Source of the DNA: Candidatus Dojkabacteria bacterium | GTDB taxonomy: Bacteria > Patescibacteriota > Dojkabacteria > J137 | Reading direction: 5' to 3' | Length of the DNA: 48,532 nt | Assembly (NCBI GenBank): GCA_030950485.1 | Contig: JAUZRK010000009.1 | Location: 1-48,532, forward strand | Shown here: piece by piece, positions 8,836-16,927 of the stretch | How the letters are laid out: every line of letters starts with the position of its first letter | Position numbering within the stretch: position 1 is the stretch's first letter | Notes under the pieces: model-generated | The model's input: only the letters and a program-made list of their open reading frames with translations | What the model was told of the DNA's origin: nothing | Databases searched by the model: none | Position numbers and translations under genes: made by a program

Positions 8836-9702
8836 ATGAAGATACAAAACTTATTACTAGCAATGCTTGTAACAATAAATTTCATTATATTTGAAGGTAT
8901 CAGATATGATCTAAACCAGAATGATCTGTTAGAAATATACTTTTTAGATGTAGGACAAGGAGATTCGATATTAATAAAGACGCCAAATGGCTCTTTTGGA
9001 TTAATTGATACAGGAAGAGAGTCAAACATATTGACAGCCCTAAACGAAATTAATCTTAAAATAGATAAATTTGAGTTTGTAATAATTACTCATCCCGATG
9101 CAGATCATTACGAGGGAATACTTGAGCTAACAGAATACTATGATATTAGAAAGTTATTTTTAAACAAAACTAAAAAAGACGGTGATTTATATTTAGAGGT
9201 AATCAGAAAGTTACATCTAAAAGATATAAAAACATTTCTATTATACTCATCTACTGATTTTACTTTAGATAGTGTTGACTTTGATATACTTTGGCCAATT
9301 AGTTTAGAAGAGACGTACATATTTGATAATATTAATGATTCTTCAACGGCAATTTTAATAACATTTGGAAACCTGTCCATGTACTCTGCTGGAGATTTAT
9401 CAAGCCAATATGAATTAGAATCTATAAGCCAGTTAGAGATTCAAGACATAGATATTCTTAAAGTAGGCCATCACGGAAGCAAAGCTTCTACTTCGTTTGA
9501 GTTTCTTGAAAAAATATCTCCAGAAATTTGTGTAGTTCAGGTAGGAGAAGGTAATCAATATGGGCACCCAAATAATGAAATATTGATAAATATTCAGAAA
9601 ATAGGTGCTACAATGCTACGAACAGATTCATTAGGGAATATCAAAATCAGCTCAAATGGAGAATTTATTTTCTTAAGAAATGGAGCTAAAATTGAAGTAT
9701 AA
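8836..9702 (+). CDS. ComEC-type metallo-beta-lactamase-fold hydrolase, free-standing
   Basis: Corresponds to the C-terminal domain of long ComEC proteins, which probably degrades the non-transported DNA strand. The 288-residue protein has an N-terminal hydrophobic segment (about 5-20) and LDVGQGDS near 38. The metal motif HPDADH spans residues 86-91, and later come GHHGSKAS and GHPN, all typical of this branch. It begins one base after the stop of the membrane part, so the two are probably cotranscribed. Encoding the domain separately is a known ComEC variant. All metal-ligand motifs are present, so it should be active. Confidence 0.9.
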   Translation: MKIQNLLLAMLVTINFIIFEGIRYDLNQNDLLEIYFLDVGQGDSILIKTPNGSFGLIDTGRESNILTALNEINLKIDKFEFVIITHPDADHYEGILELTEYYDIRKLFLNKTKKDGDLYLEVIRKLHLKDIKTFLLYSSTDFTLDSVDFDILWPISLEETYIFDNINDSSTAILITFGNLSMYSAGDLSSQYELESISQLEIQDIDILKVGHHGSKASTSFEFLEKISPEICVVQVGEGNQYGHPNNEILINIQKIGATMLRTDSLGNIKISSNGEFIFLRNGAKIEV

Positions 9703-9723
9703 TTAAAAACACAAATTTCTTAC

Positions 9724-9752
9724 TTGAAGATATAGCAAGTAGGATATATAAT
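9724..9752 (+). promoter_or_regulatory. Promoter of the rpmG-secE-nusG-rplKA operon
   Basis: TTGAAG at 9724-9729, a 17-base spacer and TATAAT at 9747-9752. The expected start near 9759 lies after an in-frame upstream TTG at 9752, which supports ATG 9779 as the rpmG start. Confidence 0.78.
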
Positions 9753-9778
9753 TGGACGTTATTTTACACAATAAGAGT

Positions 9779-9958
9779 ATGGCAAAAAAAAACAAGAAAG
9801 TATTAACTTATAGGTTCATGTTAAAGGAAACTGGTGAGCATTACACTATTAAACTTTCTCGAGAAGCTTATGATAAGCTAAACGATAAGAAAATAAGAAA
9901 GTTTAGTAAGAAGCTTAAAAAACACGCAGATTTCGAACTAGTTAAATTAAAAAAATAG
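9779..9958 (+). CDS. rpmG: 50S ribosomal protein L33 (cysteine-free form)
   Basis: A large-subunit ribosomal protein of 59 residues. The stretch LKETGEHYTIKLSREAYDKL and the basic C-terminus (KKLKKHADFELVKLKK) follow the L33 pattern. No cysteines are present, so this is the zinc-independent form. The position ahead of tRNA-Trp, secE and nusG is a classical order. The ATG at 9779 is chosen over the TTG at 9752 because the TTG overlaps the promoter -10 box and L33 proteins usually begin MAKK. No Shine-Dalgarno precedes it. Confidence 0.88.
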   Translation: MAKKNKKVLTYRFMLKETGEHYTIKLSREAYDKLNDKKIRKFSKKLKKHADFELVKLKK

Positions 9959-9961
9959 TAA

Positions 9962-10033
9962 GCGAGTGTCGGTTAATTGGTAAACCACTGGTCTCCAAAA
10001 CCAGGACTCTCAGTTCGAGTCTGAGCACTCGTG
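9962..10033 (+). tRNA. tRNA-Trp (anticodon CCA)
   Basis: Acceptor GCGAGTG/CACTCGT with a terminal G-T wobble, anticodon stem CTGGT/ACCAG with loop CTCCAAA and discriminator G. It lies three bases after the rpmG stop and 23 before secE, so it is processed out of the mRNA. Confidence 0.96.
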
Positions 10034-10056
10034 CTCTCTATTAACACAATAAAAAT

Positions 10057-10392
10057 ATGAATAAATTTATAGACAAAATATTAAGTATAGTAGATTGGTT
10101 TAACCCAGCAGAGAATAATTTTGATAACACATGGCACTTCATAGCATTTGGAGTAAAAATGATCTTATTAATTGCAATTTTTGCAGGTATTTTCCTAGCA
10201 ATAAAAAATGCTAAGAAACTTAAAAAATTTATATCAGGTACTCTACTTGAATTAAGAAAGGTTGAATGGCTAGATAAAAAAAGTCTAAGAGAATATTCTA
10301 TAATAGTAGTTATAATTATCACATTCACTACTCTTTTAATACTTGGTTTCGATCAAGGATTTTTAAGTATTAGAAACATCTTAATTAAGTAA
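10057..10392 (+). CDS. secE: Protein translocase subunit SecE
   Basis: The small essential subunit of the SecYEG protein channel. The 111-residue protein has two hydrophobic segments (about 30-50 and 83-105) around the family signature LLELRKVEWLDKKSLREYS, which forms the amphipathic helix on the cytoplasmic face. The first segment is extra compared with single-span SecE of many bacteria. It is followed after 10 bases by nusG, the canonical neighbour. The leader is A-rich without a Shine-Dalgarno. Confidence 0.93.
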   Translation: MNKFIDKILSIVDWFNPAENNFDNTWHFIAFGVKMILLIAIFAGIFLAIKNAKKLKKFISGTLLELRKVEWLDKKSLREYSIIVVIIITFTTLLILGFDQGFLSIRNILIK

Positions 10393-10402
10393 ACAAATAC
10401 AA

Positions 10403-11071
10403 ATGGCTAAGAAAGAAACTGAAGAAGTAAAAAAAGAAGATAAGGTTAAAGAAGAAGTAGCTGAAAAAGAAACAGCTGAAGAAACTAAACCTGTATCTGA
10501 AGTTGAAAATGAAGAAAAAAAAGAAAAGAAAAATAGAAAATTAAAGTGGTACATCGTAAAAAGTCATTCAAGCAAAGAAAAAAGCATCGCAGAACAACTT
10601 AGACAAAGAGTAAAAGCAAATGATCTAGATGATAAAATAACTGAAGTAATTGTTCCTACACAAGAAAAGATTGTTATTCAGAGAGGAAAAAAGAAAACTG
10701 TTGATGAGAGAATTTTCCCTGGATATATATTAGTGAGAATGGAAGTTACACCTGATACATTGCATGTAGTTAGAAACACAGATGGAGTTTTAGGATTTAT
10801 TGGATCTTCTTCGTACAGTAAAAAACCAACGCCTCTAAGTCAAAAGGAAGTTGATGCGGTTATGGCATTTATGAAAGTAAAACAAATGCCTACTTATGCA
10901 TCAGCATTCATTGTTAATGATCCTGTCAAAGTTACTGACGGACCATTTAAAGACTTTGTTGGAACTGTTCAAGAGATCAATGAAAACAAGGGACAGGTTA
11001 CAGTTCTTCTTTCAATTTTTGGAAGAGAAACTCCTGTTCAATTAGATTTTTTACAGGTTACAAAAATTTAA
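10403..11071 (+). CDS. nusG: Transcription termination/antitermination factor NusG
   Basis: Binds RNA polymerase, suppresses pausing and links to Rho or the ribosome. Residues 1-47 form a highly charged Lys/Glu extension not found in the E. coli protein. The NGN domain (about 48-150) starts KWYIVKSHSSKE and includes RIFPGYILVRM. The KOW domain (about 168-222) contains DPVKVTDGPFKDFVGTV. Rho is also encoded in this window, so NusG-Rho action is possible. The charged extension may bind nucleic acid, which is an inference from composition. Confidence 0.96.
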   Translation: MAKKETEEVKKEDKVKEEVAEKETAEETKPVSEVENEEKKEKKNRKLKWYIVKSHSSKEKSIAEQLRQRVKANDLDDKITEVIVPTQEKIVIQRGKKKTVDERIFPGYILVRMEVTPDTLHVVRNTDGVLGFIGSSSYSKKPTPLSQKEVDAVMAFMKVKQMPTYASAFIVNDPVKVTDGPFKDFVGTVQEINENKGQVTVLLSIFGRETPVQLDFLQVTKI

Positions 11072-11074
11072 ACT

Positions 11075-11500
11075 ATGGCAAAGAAGATTAATTCAAAATT
11101 CAAAATGGTAATTCCAGCTGGTAAAGCAACTCCAGCACCACCATACGGTCCAATTTTAGGTCAAAATGGTATTAATATTCAAGAGTTCTGTACTCAGTTC
11201 AATGATAAGACTAGAGACATGAGGGGATATGATATTCCAGTAGGTGTTACAGTTTATGATGATAGAACATTCATAATGGATATTAAAAAGCCAACTGTTA
11301 CTTCTTTAATCAAAAAAGAATTTAACATTCAAAAAGGTTCAGCAGAACCTAATAAGGTAAAAATTAAAAAAGTTAACCTCTCAGATCTTACAAAACTTGC
11401 AGAAATGAAACTTGAAGACCTTAATACTAAAGATATTGAGGCTGCTACAAGAATCGTTGCAGGTGCTGCAACGAGCATGGGAATAGAAGTAATAGAATAA
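11075..11500 (+). CDS. rplK: 50S ribosomal protein L11
   Basis: Binds the GTPase-associated region of 23S rRNA. The 141-residue protein has the proline-rich N-terminal domain (PAGKATPAPPYGPILGQ) that contacts thiostrepton-class antibiotics in other bacteria. The C-terminal RNA-binding domain ends AGAATSMGIEVIE. Length and motifs are standard. It lies three bases after nusG, and its start codon has no Shine-Dalgarno. Confidence 0.98.
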   Translation: MAKKINSKFKMVIPAGKATPAPPYGPILGQNGINIQEFCTQFNDKTRDMRGYDIPVGVTVYDDRTFIMDIKKPTVTSLIKKEFNIQKGSAEPNKVKIKKVNLSDLTKLAEMKLEDLNTKDIEAATRIVAGAATSMGIEVIE

Positions 11501-11523
11501 ATATTAATTAATCTTAAGAGAAT

Positions 11524-12177
11524 ATGGAAAATATAAAGAAAGAAGTAAGCTTAGAAGATGCAATTAAAGCTCTTAAAGAAGGAAAGAAGAGAAATTTTAA
11601 TGAGACAGTTGATATTGAAATCATTATTAATCTTAAAGAAAAGCAGAAAAAAGAAAGTCTTAAAGGAAGTGTAACTTTACCTAATAAATTTGGTGAAGAT
11701 AAAAAGATTATAGTTTTCTGTGATGATGTTGATGTAAAAGCAGCTAAAGAAGCTGGTGCTATAGAAGCAGGATTAGCAGATCTTGAAGAAAAAATAATGG
11801 GAGGTTGGTCTGATTTCGATGTAGTGATTACAAAACCAAGTATTATGCCAAAAATTGCTAAACTAGGAAAAGTGTTAGGTCCAAAAGGATTAATGCCTAA
11901 TCCAAGTAATGGTACTATTACTGATAATTTTGAAGATGCTATCAAAAGTTTCATTGGTGGTAAGATGAATTATAAGATGGAACAAGGTCATGGAATCATT
12001 AGATCAAAGATTGCAAAGGTAGATATGACTGATGCTCAAATAAACGAAAATGTTGTTACTCTAGTTCAGGATGTTAGTAATGAAGCAAAAAGACTAAGCA
12101 CTAACCCAATTAAAAGAGTTATTCTAAGAACAACAATGGGTGCTGGATCAAGAGTTGATTTTAATGCTATAATTTAG
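11524..12177 (+). CDS. rplA: 50S ribosomal protein L1
   Basis: Forms the mobile L1 stalk near the E site. The 217-residue protein is slightly shorter than the usual 225-235, mainly at the N-terminus. It keeps GKVLGPKGLMPNPSNGT and the C-terminal TTMGAGSRVDF. It follows rplK after 23 bases and is separated from rplJ by the L10 leader and an attenuator. L1 is missing from some CPR lineages, so its presence here is informative for placement. Confidence 0.97.
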   Translation: MENIKKEVSLEDAIKALKEGKKRNFNETVDIEIIINLKEKQKKESLKGSVTLPNKFGEDKKIIVFCDDVDVKAAKEAGAIEAGLADLEEKIMGGWSDFDVVITKPSIMPKIAKLGKVLGPKGLMPNPSNGTITDNFEDAIKSFIGGKMNYKMEQGHGIIRSKIAKVDMTDAQINENVVTLVQDVSNEAKRLSTNPIKRVILRTTMGAGSRVDFNAII

Positions 12178-12194
12178 CAGATTTAACAATTGAA

Positions 12195-12255
12195 TAGTCA
12201 AAGACAGTAGGTCTATCTATTTTTTAGTAGTAGTTAATTTCCTACCGAGACGTTT
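12195..12255 (+). promoter_or_regulatory. L10-type ribosomal protein leader
   Basis: The sequence AAAGACAGTAGG at 12200-12211, followed by TTAATTTCCTACCGAG ending at 12248, matches the L10(L12)4-binding leader of many bacteria. The stem GTAGG (12207-12211) pairs with CCTAC (12241-12245). Other bacteria have GCAGG/CCTGC here, so the pair has changed with compensation. Excess L10-L12 should bind it and repress rplJL. Confidence 0.8.
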
Positions 12256-12297
12256 TAAACTTTAAGAGAATACATTTGTATTTTAAAAAGTATTAAT

Positions 12298-12329
12298 AAG
12301 GCGCTTTCGGTAAGAAAGCGCTTTTTTTT
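12298..12329 (+). terminator. Intrinsic terminator/attenuator ahead of rplJ
   Basis: GCGCTTTC (12301-12308) pairs with GAAAGCGC (12314-12321) around a GGTAA loop, followed by eight Ts. It lies between the L10 leader and rplJ, so it is probably the read-through control point for rplJL rather than a simple operon end. Confidence 0.88.
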
Positions 12330-12348
12330 ATTTAATTTACTTATATAT

Positions 12349-12882
12349 ATGGCTAAATCAAGAGATCAAAAAAAGGATCTTTTAGAAACATATAAGAAGA
12401 CAATTACTGACTCAAAAAGTTTAGTAATTATTAGAGCTAAAGGACTAACTCCTGGTGAGTCTACTAATCTTCGAAAAAAGCTTTATGATTTTGACTCAAG
12501 CTTTAGAGTTGTTAAAAACACTCTATTTAAGCTTGCTTTAAAAGAGAGCGAATTTGAAGAAGAAGATAGTCTTAACAACTACGAACATGCAGTTGTTTTT
12601 ATGGGAGAAGATATAGTTGGACCCTCTAAAATTCTTAATGCGTTTCTTAAAGAAACAAAAAACAAAGAAGGTAAGCCTAAGGCTGAAGTTGTATCTGGTT
12701 ATCTAGATGCATCAAAACTTTCAAAAGATCAAGTTATAGAATTAGCAGAAATGCCTGATAAGGAAGGAAGTATTTCTATGATTCCAGGTGTTCTAGACCA
12801 AGCTATTGCTGGAGTGGCTAATGTGTTACAAAATCCAGTACAAAGTTATGCATCTATTTTAGATCAAGCTTTTAAAGAATAG
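12349..12882 (+). CDS. rplJ: 50S ribosomal protein L10
   Basis: The base of the L12 stalk that recruits translation factors. The 177-residue protein has the N-terminal rRNA-binding domain (KDLLETYKKTITDSKSLVII, then VVKNTLFKLAL) and a C-terminal helix for L12 dimers. Length is typical. It starts 20 bases after the attenuator T-run, leaving a short untranslated stretch without a Shine-Dalgarno. Expression should be controlled by the upstream L10 leader. Confidence 0.97.
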   Translation: MAKSRDQKKDLLETYKKTITDSKSLVIIRAKGLTPGESTNLRKKLYDFDSSFRVVKNTLFKLALKESEFEEEDSLNNYEHAVVFMGEDIVGPSKILNAFLKETKNKEGKPKAEVVSGYLDASKLSKDQVIELAEMPDKEGSISMIPGVLDQAIAGVANVLQNPVQSYASILDQAFKE

Positions 12883-12928
12883 TTAATTGTTCTTAAATTT
12901 AATTAATAATAAATTTTAAAAAAATACA

Positions 12929-13348
12929 ATGTCAGAAGAAACAACAAAAGAAGCTACAAAGGTAAGTAAACCAGTAGCAGATATCGTTGCAGCTATTGAA
13001 AAATTAACAGTAGTTGAAGCGTTTGAGCTTAAAAAAGCTTTAGAAGAAAAATTTGATGTAAAAGCATCAGCTCCAATGGCTATGGGTGTAATGCCAATGG
13101 CAGGAGGTGCAGCAGCAGGAGACGATGTAGAAGAGAAATCTGAATTCGACGTAGTTCTAACTGATGCAGGATCTAATAAAATCAATGTAATCAAAGTTAT
13201 TAAAACAATTACTGGATTAGGTCTAAAAGAAGCTAAAGATTTAGTAGAATCTGCTCCAAAACCAATTAAGGAAGGAGCTAAAAAAGAGGATGCTGAAAAA
13301 ATCAAAGCAGAAATCGAAGCAGCTGGAGGAAAAGTAGAATTAAAATAA
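12929..13348 (+). CDS. rplL: 50S ribosomal protein L7/L12
   Basis: A stalk protein present as several dimers per ribosome. The 139-residue protein has the N-terminal dimerisation domain ([18 protein letters not shown]), an Ala/Gly/Met-rich hinge (about 48-66) and the C-terminal factor-binding domain ([20 protein letters not shown]). It carries about 13 more N-terminal residues than typical L12. It lies 46 bases after rplJ and is followed by a strong terminator. Confidence 0.98.
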   Translation: MSEETTKEATKVSKPVADIVAAIEKLTVVEAFELKKALEEKFDVKASAPMAMGVMPMAGGAAAGDDVEEKSEFDVVLTDAGSNKINVIKVIKTITGLGLKEAKDLVESAPKPIKEGAKKEDAEKIKAEIEAAGGKVELK

Positions 13349-13376
13349 TTCTTCTAACTTCAGAATTCTAAAAATC

Positions 13377-13412
13377 AGAGCAAGTTCATTATTTTGAACT
13401 TGCTCTTTTTTT
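13377..13412 (+). terminator. Intrinsic terminator after rplL
   Basis: AGAGCAAGTTCA (13377-13388) pairs perfectly with TGAACTTGCTCT (13395-13406), followed by a T-run to 13412. Confidence 0.93.
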
Positions 13413-13501
13413 AGCTACCAAAACCAACACTACCCTTCTTAAATCTTTACCAATAAGGTATTACATCAATCCAATAACTCGCAATTTAACTGTATTTTTA
13501 G

Positions 13502-13525
13502 TATAATTACACATTAATTAAAGGA
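13502..13525 (+). promoter_or_regulatory. -10 box and weak ribosome-binding site for the 7TM/ATP-grasp operon
   Basis: TATAAT at 13502-13507 lies 24 bases before the start codon, without a clear -35. AAGGA at 13521-13525 is a modest purine-rich site. The 15 bases TATAATTACACATTA recur exactly at the promoter near 20128. Confidence 0.6.
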
Positions 13526-13531
13526 AAAATA

Positions 13532-14287
13532 ATGGATACACTGATAGAAATTTTGAGGAATAGAAACTTAACAAAAGAAGAGATTGGACTTCTAGAGAAT
13601 TCTTTTTTACTACTAATGACATTACCTATTGTAACTACTATTTCAGGAATAGCTAGGTATATTATTGGATTAAAAAGTCTAAGTGTTTATGCTCCGATAG
13701 TTTTAACTTTTGCATTTTATGAGCTAGGTTATATCGAAGCAGATAAATCTACTAATGTAATTCAAGGACTAAAATTTGGTCTTGTTTTATTTATGATTGT
13801 TCTATTAGTAAGTACATTGACCTATAAATTAATTAGGCGCGTAAGAATGCACTATACACCTAAAGCAACTATAGTACTAATGGCAGTATCGATATCAGTA
13901 ATTATGGCAATGTGTTTTGGAACATTATTATTTGAAAAGAAAGGTTTGATTTATCTAGATGCATTTTCAGTAATAATGATAATGACACTTTCTGATCAAT
14001 TTGTATCTTTATTATCAAGAAAATCATTAAATCATACATTGATAGTAGCGACACAAACACTGACAACATCTGTAATTTCATATTCAATAATTTCATTAAA
14101 TGCTACAAAAGACTTTGCATTAAATTATTCGCTTTTATTAATACTAGGATTATTATTTATAAATTTCTTTGTTGGAAAATTTATTGGGTTAAGACTTACT
14201 GAATATATAAGATTTAAAGAATTAATTTTTAGAGATACCGAAGAGGAAAACGGAGATGGTAAGCATAAGCAAAATAAGAAAAAATAG
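13532..14287 (+). CDS. Seven-transmembrane protein (7TM_transglut-like)
   Basis: A 251-residue integral membrane protein with about seven hydrophobic helices between residues 24 and 220 and a charged cytoplasmic tail (GDGKHKQNKKK). In other bacteria a 7TM domain of this kind is fused to an inactive transglutaminase domain and encoded beside an ATP-grasp ligase and a retropepsin-like protease. Here it stands alone and overlaps the ATP-grasp/retropepsin gene by 32 bases, which supports membership of that family. Its biochemical role is unknown; it may anchor the ligase or sense its product. The family call is from context and hydrophobicity. Confidence 0.72.
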   Translation: MDTLIEILRNRNLTKEEIGLLENSFLLLMTLPIVTTISGIARYIIGLKSLSVYAPIVLTFAFYELGYIEADKSTNVIQGLKFGLVLFMIVLLVSTLTYKLIRRVRMHYTPKATIVLMAVSISVIMAMCFGTLLFEKKGLIYLDAFSVIMIMTLSDQFVSLLSRKSLNHTLIVATQTLTTSVISYSIISLNATKDFALNYSLLLILGLLFINFFVGKFIGLRLTEYIRFKELIFRDTEEENGDGKHKQNKKK

Positions 14288-15686
14288 TAAAAAAGTTCTA
14301 GGTAGAAATGAAAGATACCTAGAATATATACGACCACATAATAGACGTAACGCTTTTAAAATAGCTGATGATAAAGTTATTACTAAAAGACTTCTAGCTA
14401 AACATGATATCCCTGTCCCAAAAATGATACGTGTCATCAATAGCTATGAGGAATTAGAAAGCATTGATTTTAATGAATTACCTAGCTCATTTGTAATTAA
14501 GCCAGTACATGGAGTTAGAGGTGGTGGTGTTGATATTTTTTATAATAGAGATTCTGAAGGTCAATGGATTCGTGCTGATAAATCAAAAGTATCAATAAGC
14601 AGGCTTAAAACATTATGTAGAGATATTATTGATGGTAAGTATTCGCTTAACAATGAGCAAGATATAGTTTTAATTGAAGAAAGAGTAAAAACACATAAAG
14701 GATTTAGATATCATACATTTAAAGGGGCTCCAGATATTAGAATCATTGTCTTTAACAATATTCCTGTGATGGCAATGTTACGTTTACCTACAGAACGATC
14801 TAAAGGTAAAGCAAATTTAGATCAGGGCGCAATCGGCTCAGGTATAGACATGGCAGTGGGAAAAACTACTCATTCTATATATGGAAAAGCTGGTGCAATA
14901 GAAAAAATTCCACACACAAGATTACCAGTATCTGGTTTAAGAATGCCTTATTGGCATAGAATACTTAAATATTCTATCGAAGCAAGTAAAGCTGCTGGTC
15001 TTGGATTTGCTGCTATAGACTTTTTAATTGATAGAGACCTTGGCCCTGTTATAGTTGAACTAAATGCACGTGCTGGTCTATCTATACAATTAGCTAATGA
15101 TACAGGATTAAGAGAACGTCTTAAAAAAGCTGGAGGTATTAAAGTTAAAAATGTTGAACATGGGATAAGACTGTCAAAAGATCTATTTGGAGGTGAGATT
15201 GAAGAAGGAATCGAAGCTATTTCAGGTAAAAATGTAATCGGATTAATAGAAAGTATTAAAGTTTTCTCAAAAGATGATGAAAGTAAATACGAAAAATTAA
15301 AAGCAAAGATAGATACAGGAGCTACAATAACCTCAATCGATACAGGGTTGGCTAGAGAATTAGGTTATTCAGAAGCTATTGATTTTGCTGATGAGAACTT
15401 AAAAAGTGTACCGCAGTCAATTCAAGACTTATCTGAGGTTAAAAAATATGCTAAAGAGCAGCAGCTAGAAAAGAAGCTAACAGAGCACCCTGACATCGCT
15501 GATACGGCTATTATTAAACAAAGTGGAGGTATTACATATAGGATATTAATAAACATAGAACTTGAGATCTCAGATAGAAAAGTTTCAGCAAAAGCTACCG
15601 TCTTTGATAGATCAAATCTTAACTATAAAGTATTAGTTGGTAGTAGAGATCTGAAAAACTTTTTAATAGATGTTAGTCGAAAATAA
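14256..15686 (+). CDS. ATP-grasp amidoligase fused to a retropepsin-like protease domain
   Basis: The 476-residue protein has two parts. Residues about 10-305 form an ATP-grasp ligase related to alpha-L-glutamate ligases: K82 in FVIKPVHGVRGGG, DIRIIV at 160-165, D255 in AIDFLID, and E268/N270 in VELNARAG. Residues about 325-476 resemble the 'ATP-dependent zinc protease' retropepsin family, with D353-T354-G355-A356 in AKIDTGATITS. The two domains are usually separate neighbouring genes, so the fusion links synthesis and cleavage of one amide product. AGAGGA at 14242-14247 lies eight bases before ATG 14256. The stop overlaps the next start (TAATG). The substrate is unknown. Confidence 0.85.
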   Translation: MVSISKIRKNSKKVLGRNERYLEYIRPHNRRNAFKIADDKVITKRLLAKHDIPVPKMIRVINSYEELESIDFNELPSSFVIKPVHGVRGGGVDIFYNRDSEGQWIRADKSKVSISRLKTLCRDIIDGKYSLNNEQDIVLIEERVKTHKGFRYHTFKGAPDIRIIVFNNIPVMAMLRLPTERSKGKANLDQGAIGSGIDMAVGKTTHSIYGKAGAIEKIPHTRLPVSGLRMPYWHRILKYSIEASKAAGLGFAAIDFLIDRDLGPVIVELNARAGLSIQLANDTGLRERLKKAGGIKVKNVEHGIRLSKDLFGGEIEEGIEAISGKNVIGLIESIKVFSKDDESKYEKLKAKIDTGATITSIDTGLARELGYSEAIDFADENLKSVPQSIQDLSEVKKYAKEQQLEKKLTEHPDIADTAIIKQSGGITYRILINIELEISDRKVSAKATVFDRSNLNYKVLVGSRDLKNFLIDVSRK

Positions 15687-16927
15687 TGAAGCAAACTATT
15701 GCTATAGTTGGCAAGACATTCTCTTCTTATACTTCATTAATTGATAGAAATAGATATAAGCTAATATATCTTAAAGATTCTTCTACTAATAAATCAAGAA
15801 AAAATAATATATTTGATTTAGTTATTGAACTTGATTACTCAAATAGAGAATCACTAACAAAAAGCCTTCAAAGTATAAATTTAGATTTTAAGATAGACGT
15901 ATTAGTATCTATTTATGAAAACTATGTACTACCAAAAGCAATAATAGGGGAAATTCTAGGGATTAGTGCTTTAAGTATAGAGTCAGCAAAACTAGCTTCC
16001 AATAAGTATTTAATGAGAAGGGCTTTCAATGAATATGATAAATCGATAAGTCCTAAGTTTTTCAAAGTAGATAATTTAGAATCATTAAAGAAAAACTTAA
16101 AAGGTTTTTCATATCCAGTAATGATTAAGCCTGCAAGCCTAGTAAAAAGCTTATTGATAGAAAAATGTGATGACTATAGTATGACAGTTTCAAAATATAA
16201 AGAAATCTCAAAGAAAATCAAAAGTGTTTATCAAAAATATAATACATTTGTAGAGCCTGAGATAATAGTTGAAGAATATATGGAAGGAAGTATGCATACG
16301 GTTGCTTGTTTTAGTGATAAGGACGGAAATGTAATTGCCCATCCAGAGGTCGTAGATAATGTTACTGCAAGAGACATTGATATTGAAGATAGTTATTTAT
16401 ACAAAAGATCAATTCCTTCTAGTCTTTCAAAAAATTTGCAACAAGAGTTAATTAAAACAGCAATCAAAGGAATGAAAGCACTAGATTTGAAATCAAGCCC
16501 TGGGCATATTGAGTTATTTCTAACTGAAAATGGTCCTAAGATTATAGAAATTGGGGCTAGAATAGGTGGATATAGAAACCTTATGTATCTGAACTCTTCT
16601 GGTACTGATATGGTTCAAGCTGAGATTGACTCTACTCTATCGTCAAATTTAAAATTCAACCAAGTAAATTTTAACAACTTTGTTTCTGCAATAGAATTAT
16701 TTCCTAATAAAATTGCAAATTTCATATACATAAAAAATATCAGGAAACTTAATAAATTAGATTCATTAAAATCATTAAGCATTCATGCAAAAAAGGGAGA
16801 TAAAGTTGGCAAGGCAAGTGAAGGGTTCAAGTCTTGTTGTAATATTCTTCTTGTAAACGAGGACAAACAGCAATTAGAACTAGATGAGAAGTTCATCAAA
16901 GATTATGTAAAAGTTATTACCAATTAA
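15686..16927 (+). CDS. ATP-grasp carboxylate-amine ligase
   Basis: Forms an acyl-phosphate from a carboxylate with ATP and joins it to an amine; the substrates cannot be read from sequence. The 413-residue protein has a pre-ATP-grasp Rossmann region (1-105), a nucleotide-binding segment (PVMIKPASLVKS at 144-155, then IIVEEYMEGS at 193-202) and the magnesium site GHIELFL...IIEIGARIGG (E276, E288, R292). This layout resembles the amino-acid/peptide ligase branch rather than RimK. It is translationally coupled to the ATP-grasp/retropepsin gene through TAATG at 15684-15688 and so probably acts on the same product. Confidence 0.83.
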   Translation: MKQTIAIVGKTFSSYTSLIDRNRYKLIYLKDSSTNKSRKNNIFDLVIELDYSNRESLTKSLQSINLDFKIDVLVSIYENYVLPKAIIGEILGISALSIESAKLASNKYLMRRAFNEYDKSISPKFFKVDNLESLKKNLKGFSYPVMIKPASLVKSLLIEKCDDYSMTVSKYKEISKKIKSVYQKYNTFVEPEIIVEEYMEGSMHTVACFSDKDGNVIAHPEVVDNVTARDIDIEDSYLYKRSIPSSLSKNLQQELIKTAIKGMKALDLKSSPGHIELFLTENGPKIIEIGARIGGYRNLMYLNSSGTDMVQAEIDSTLSSNLKFNQVNFNNFVSAIELFPNKIANFIYIKNIRKLNKLDSLKSLSIHAKKGDKVGKASEGFKSCCNILLVNEDKQQLELDEKFIKDYVKVITN

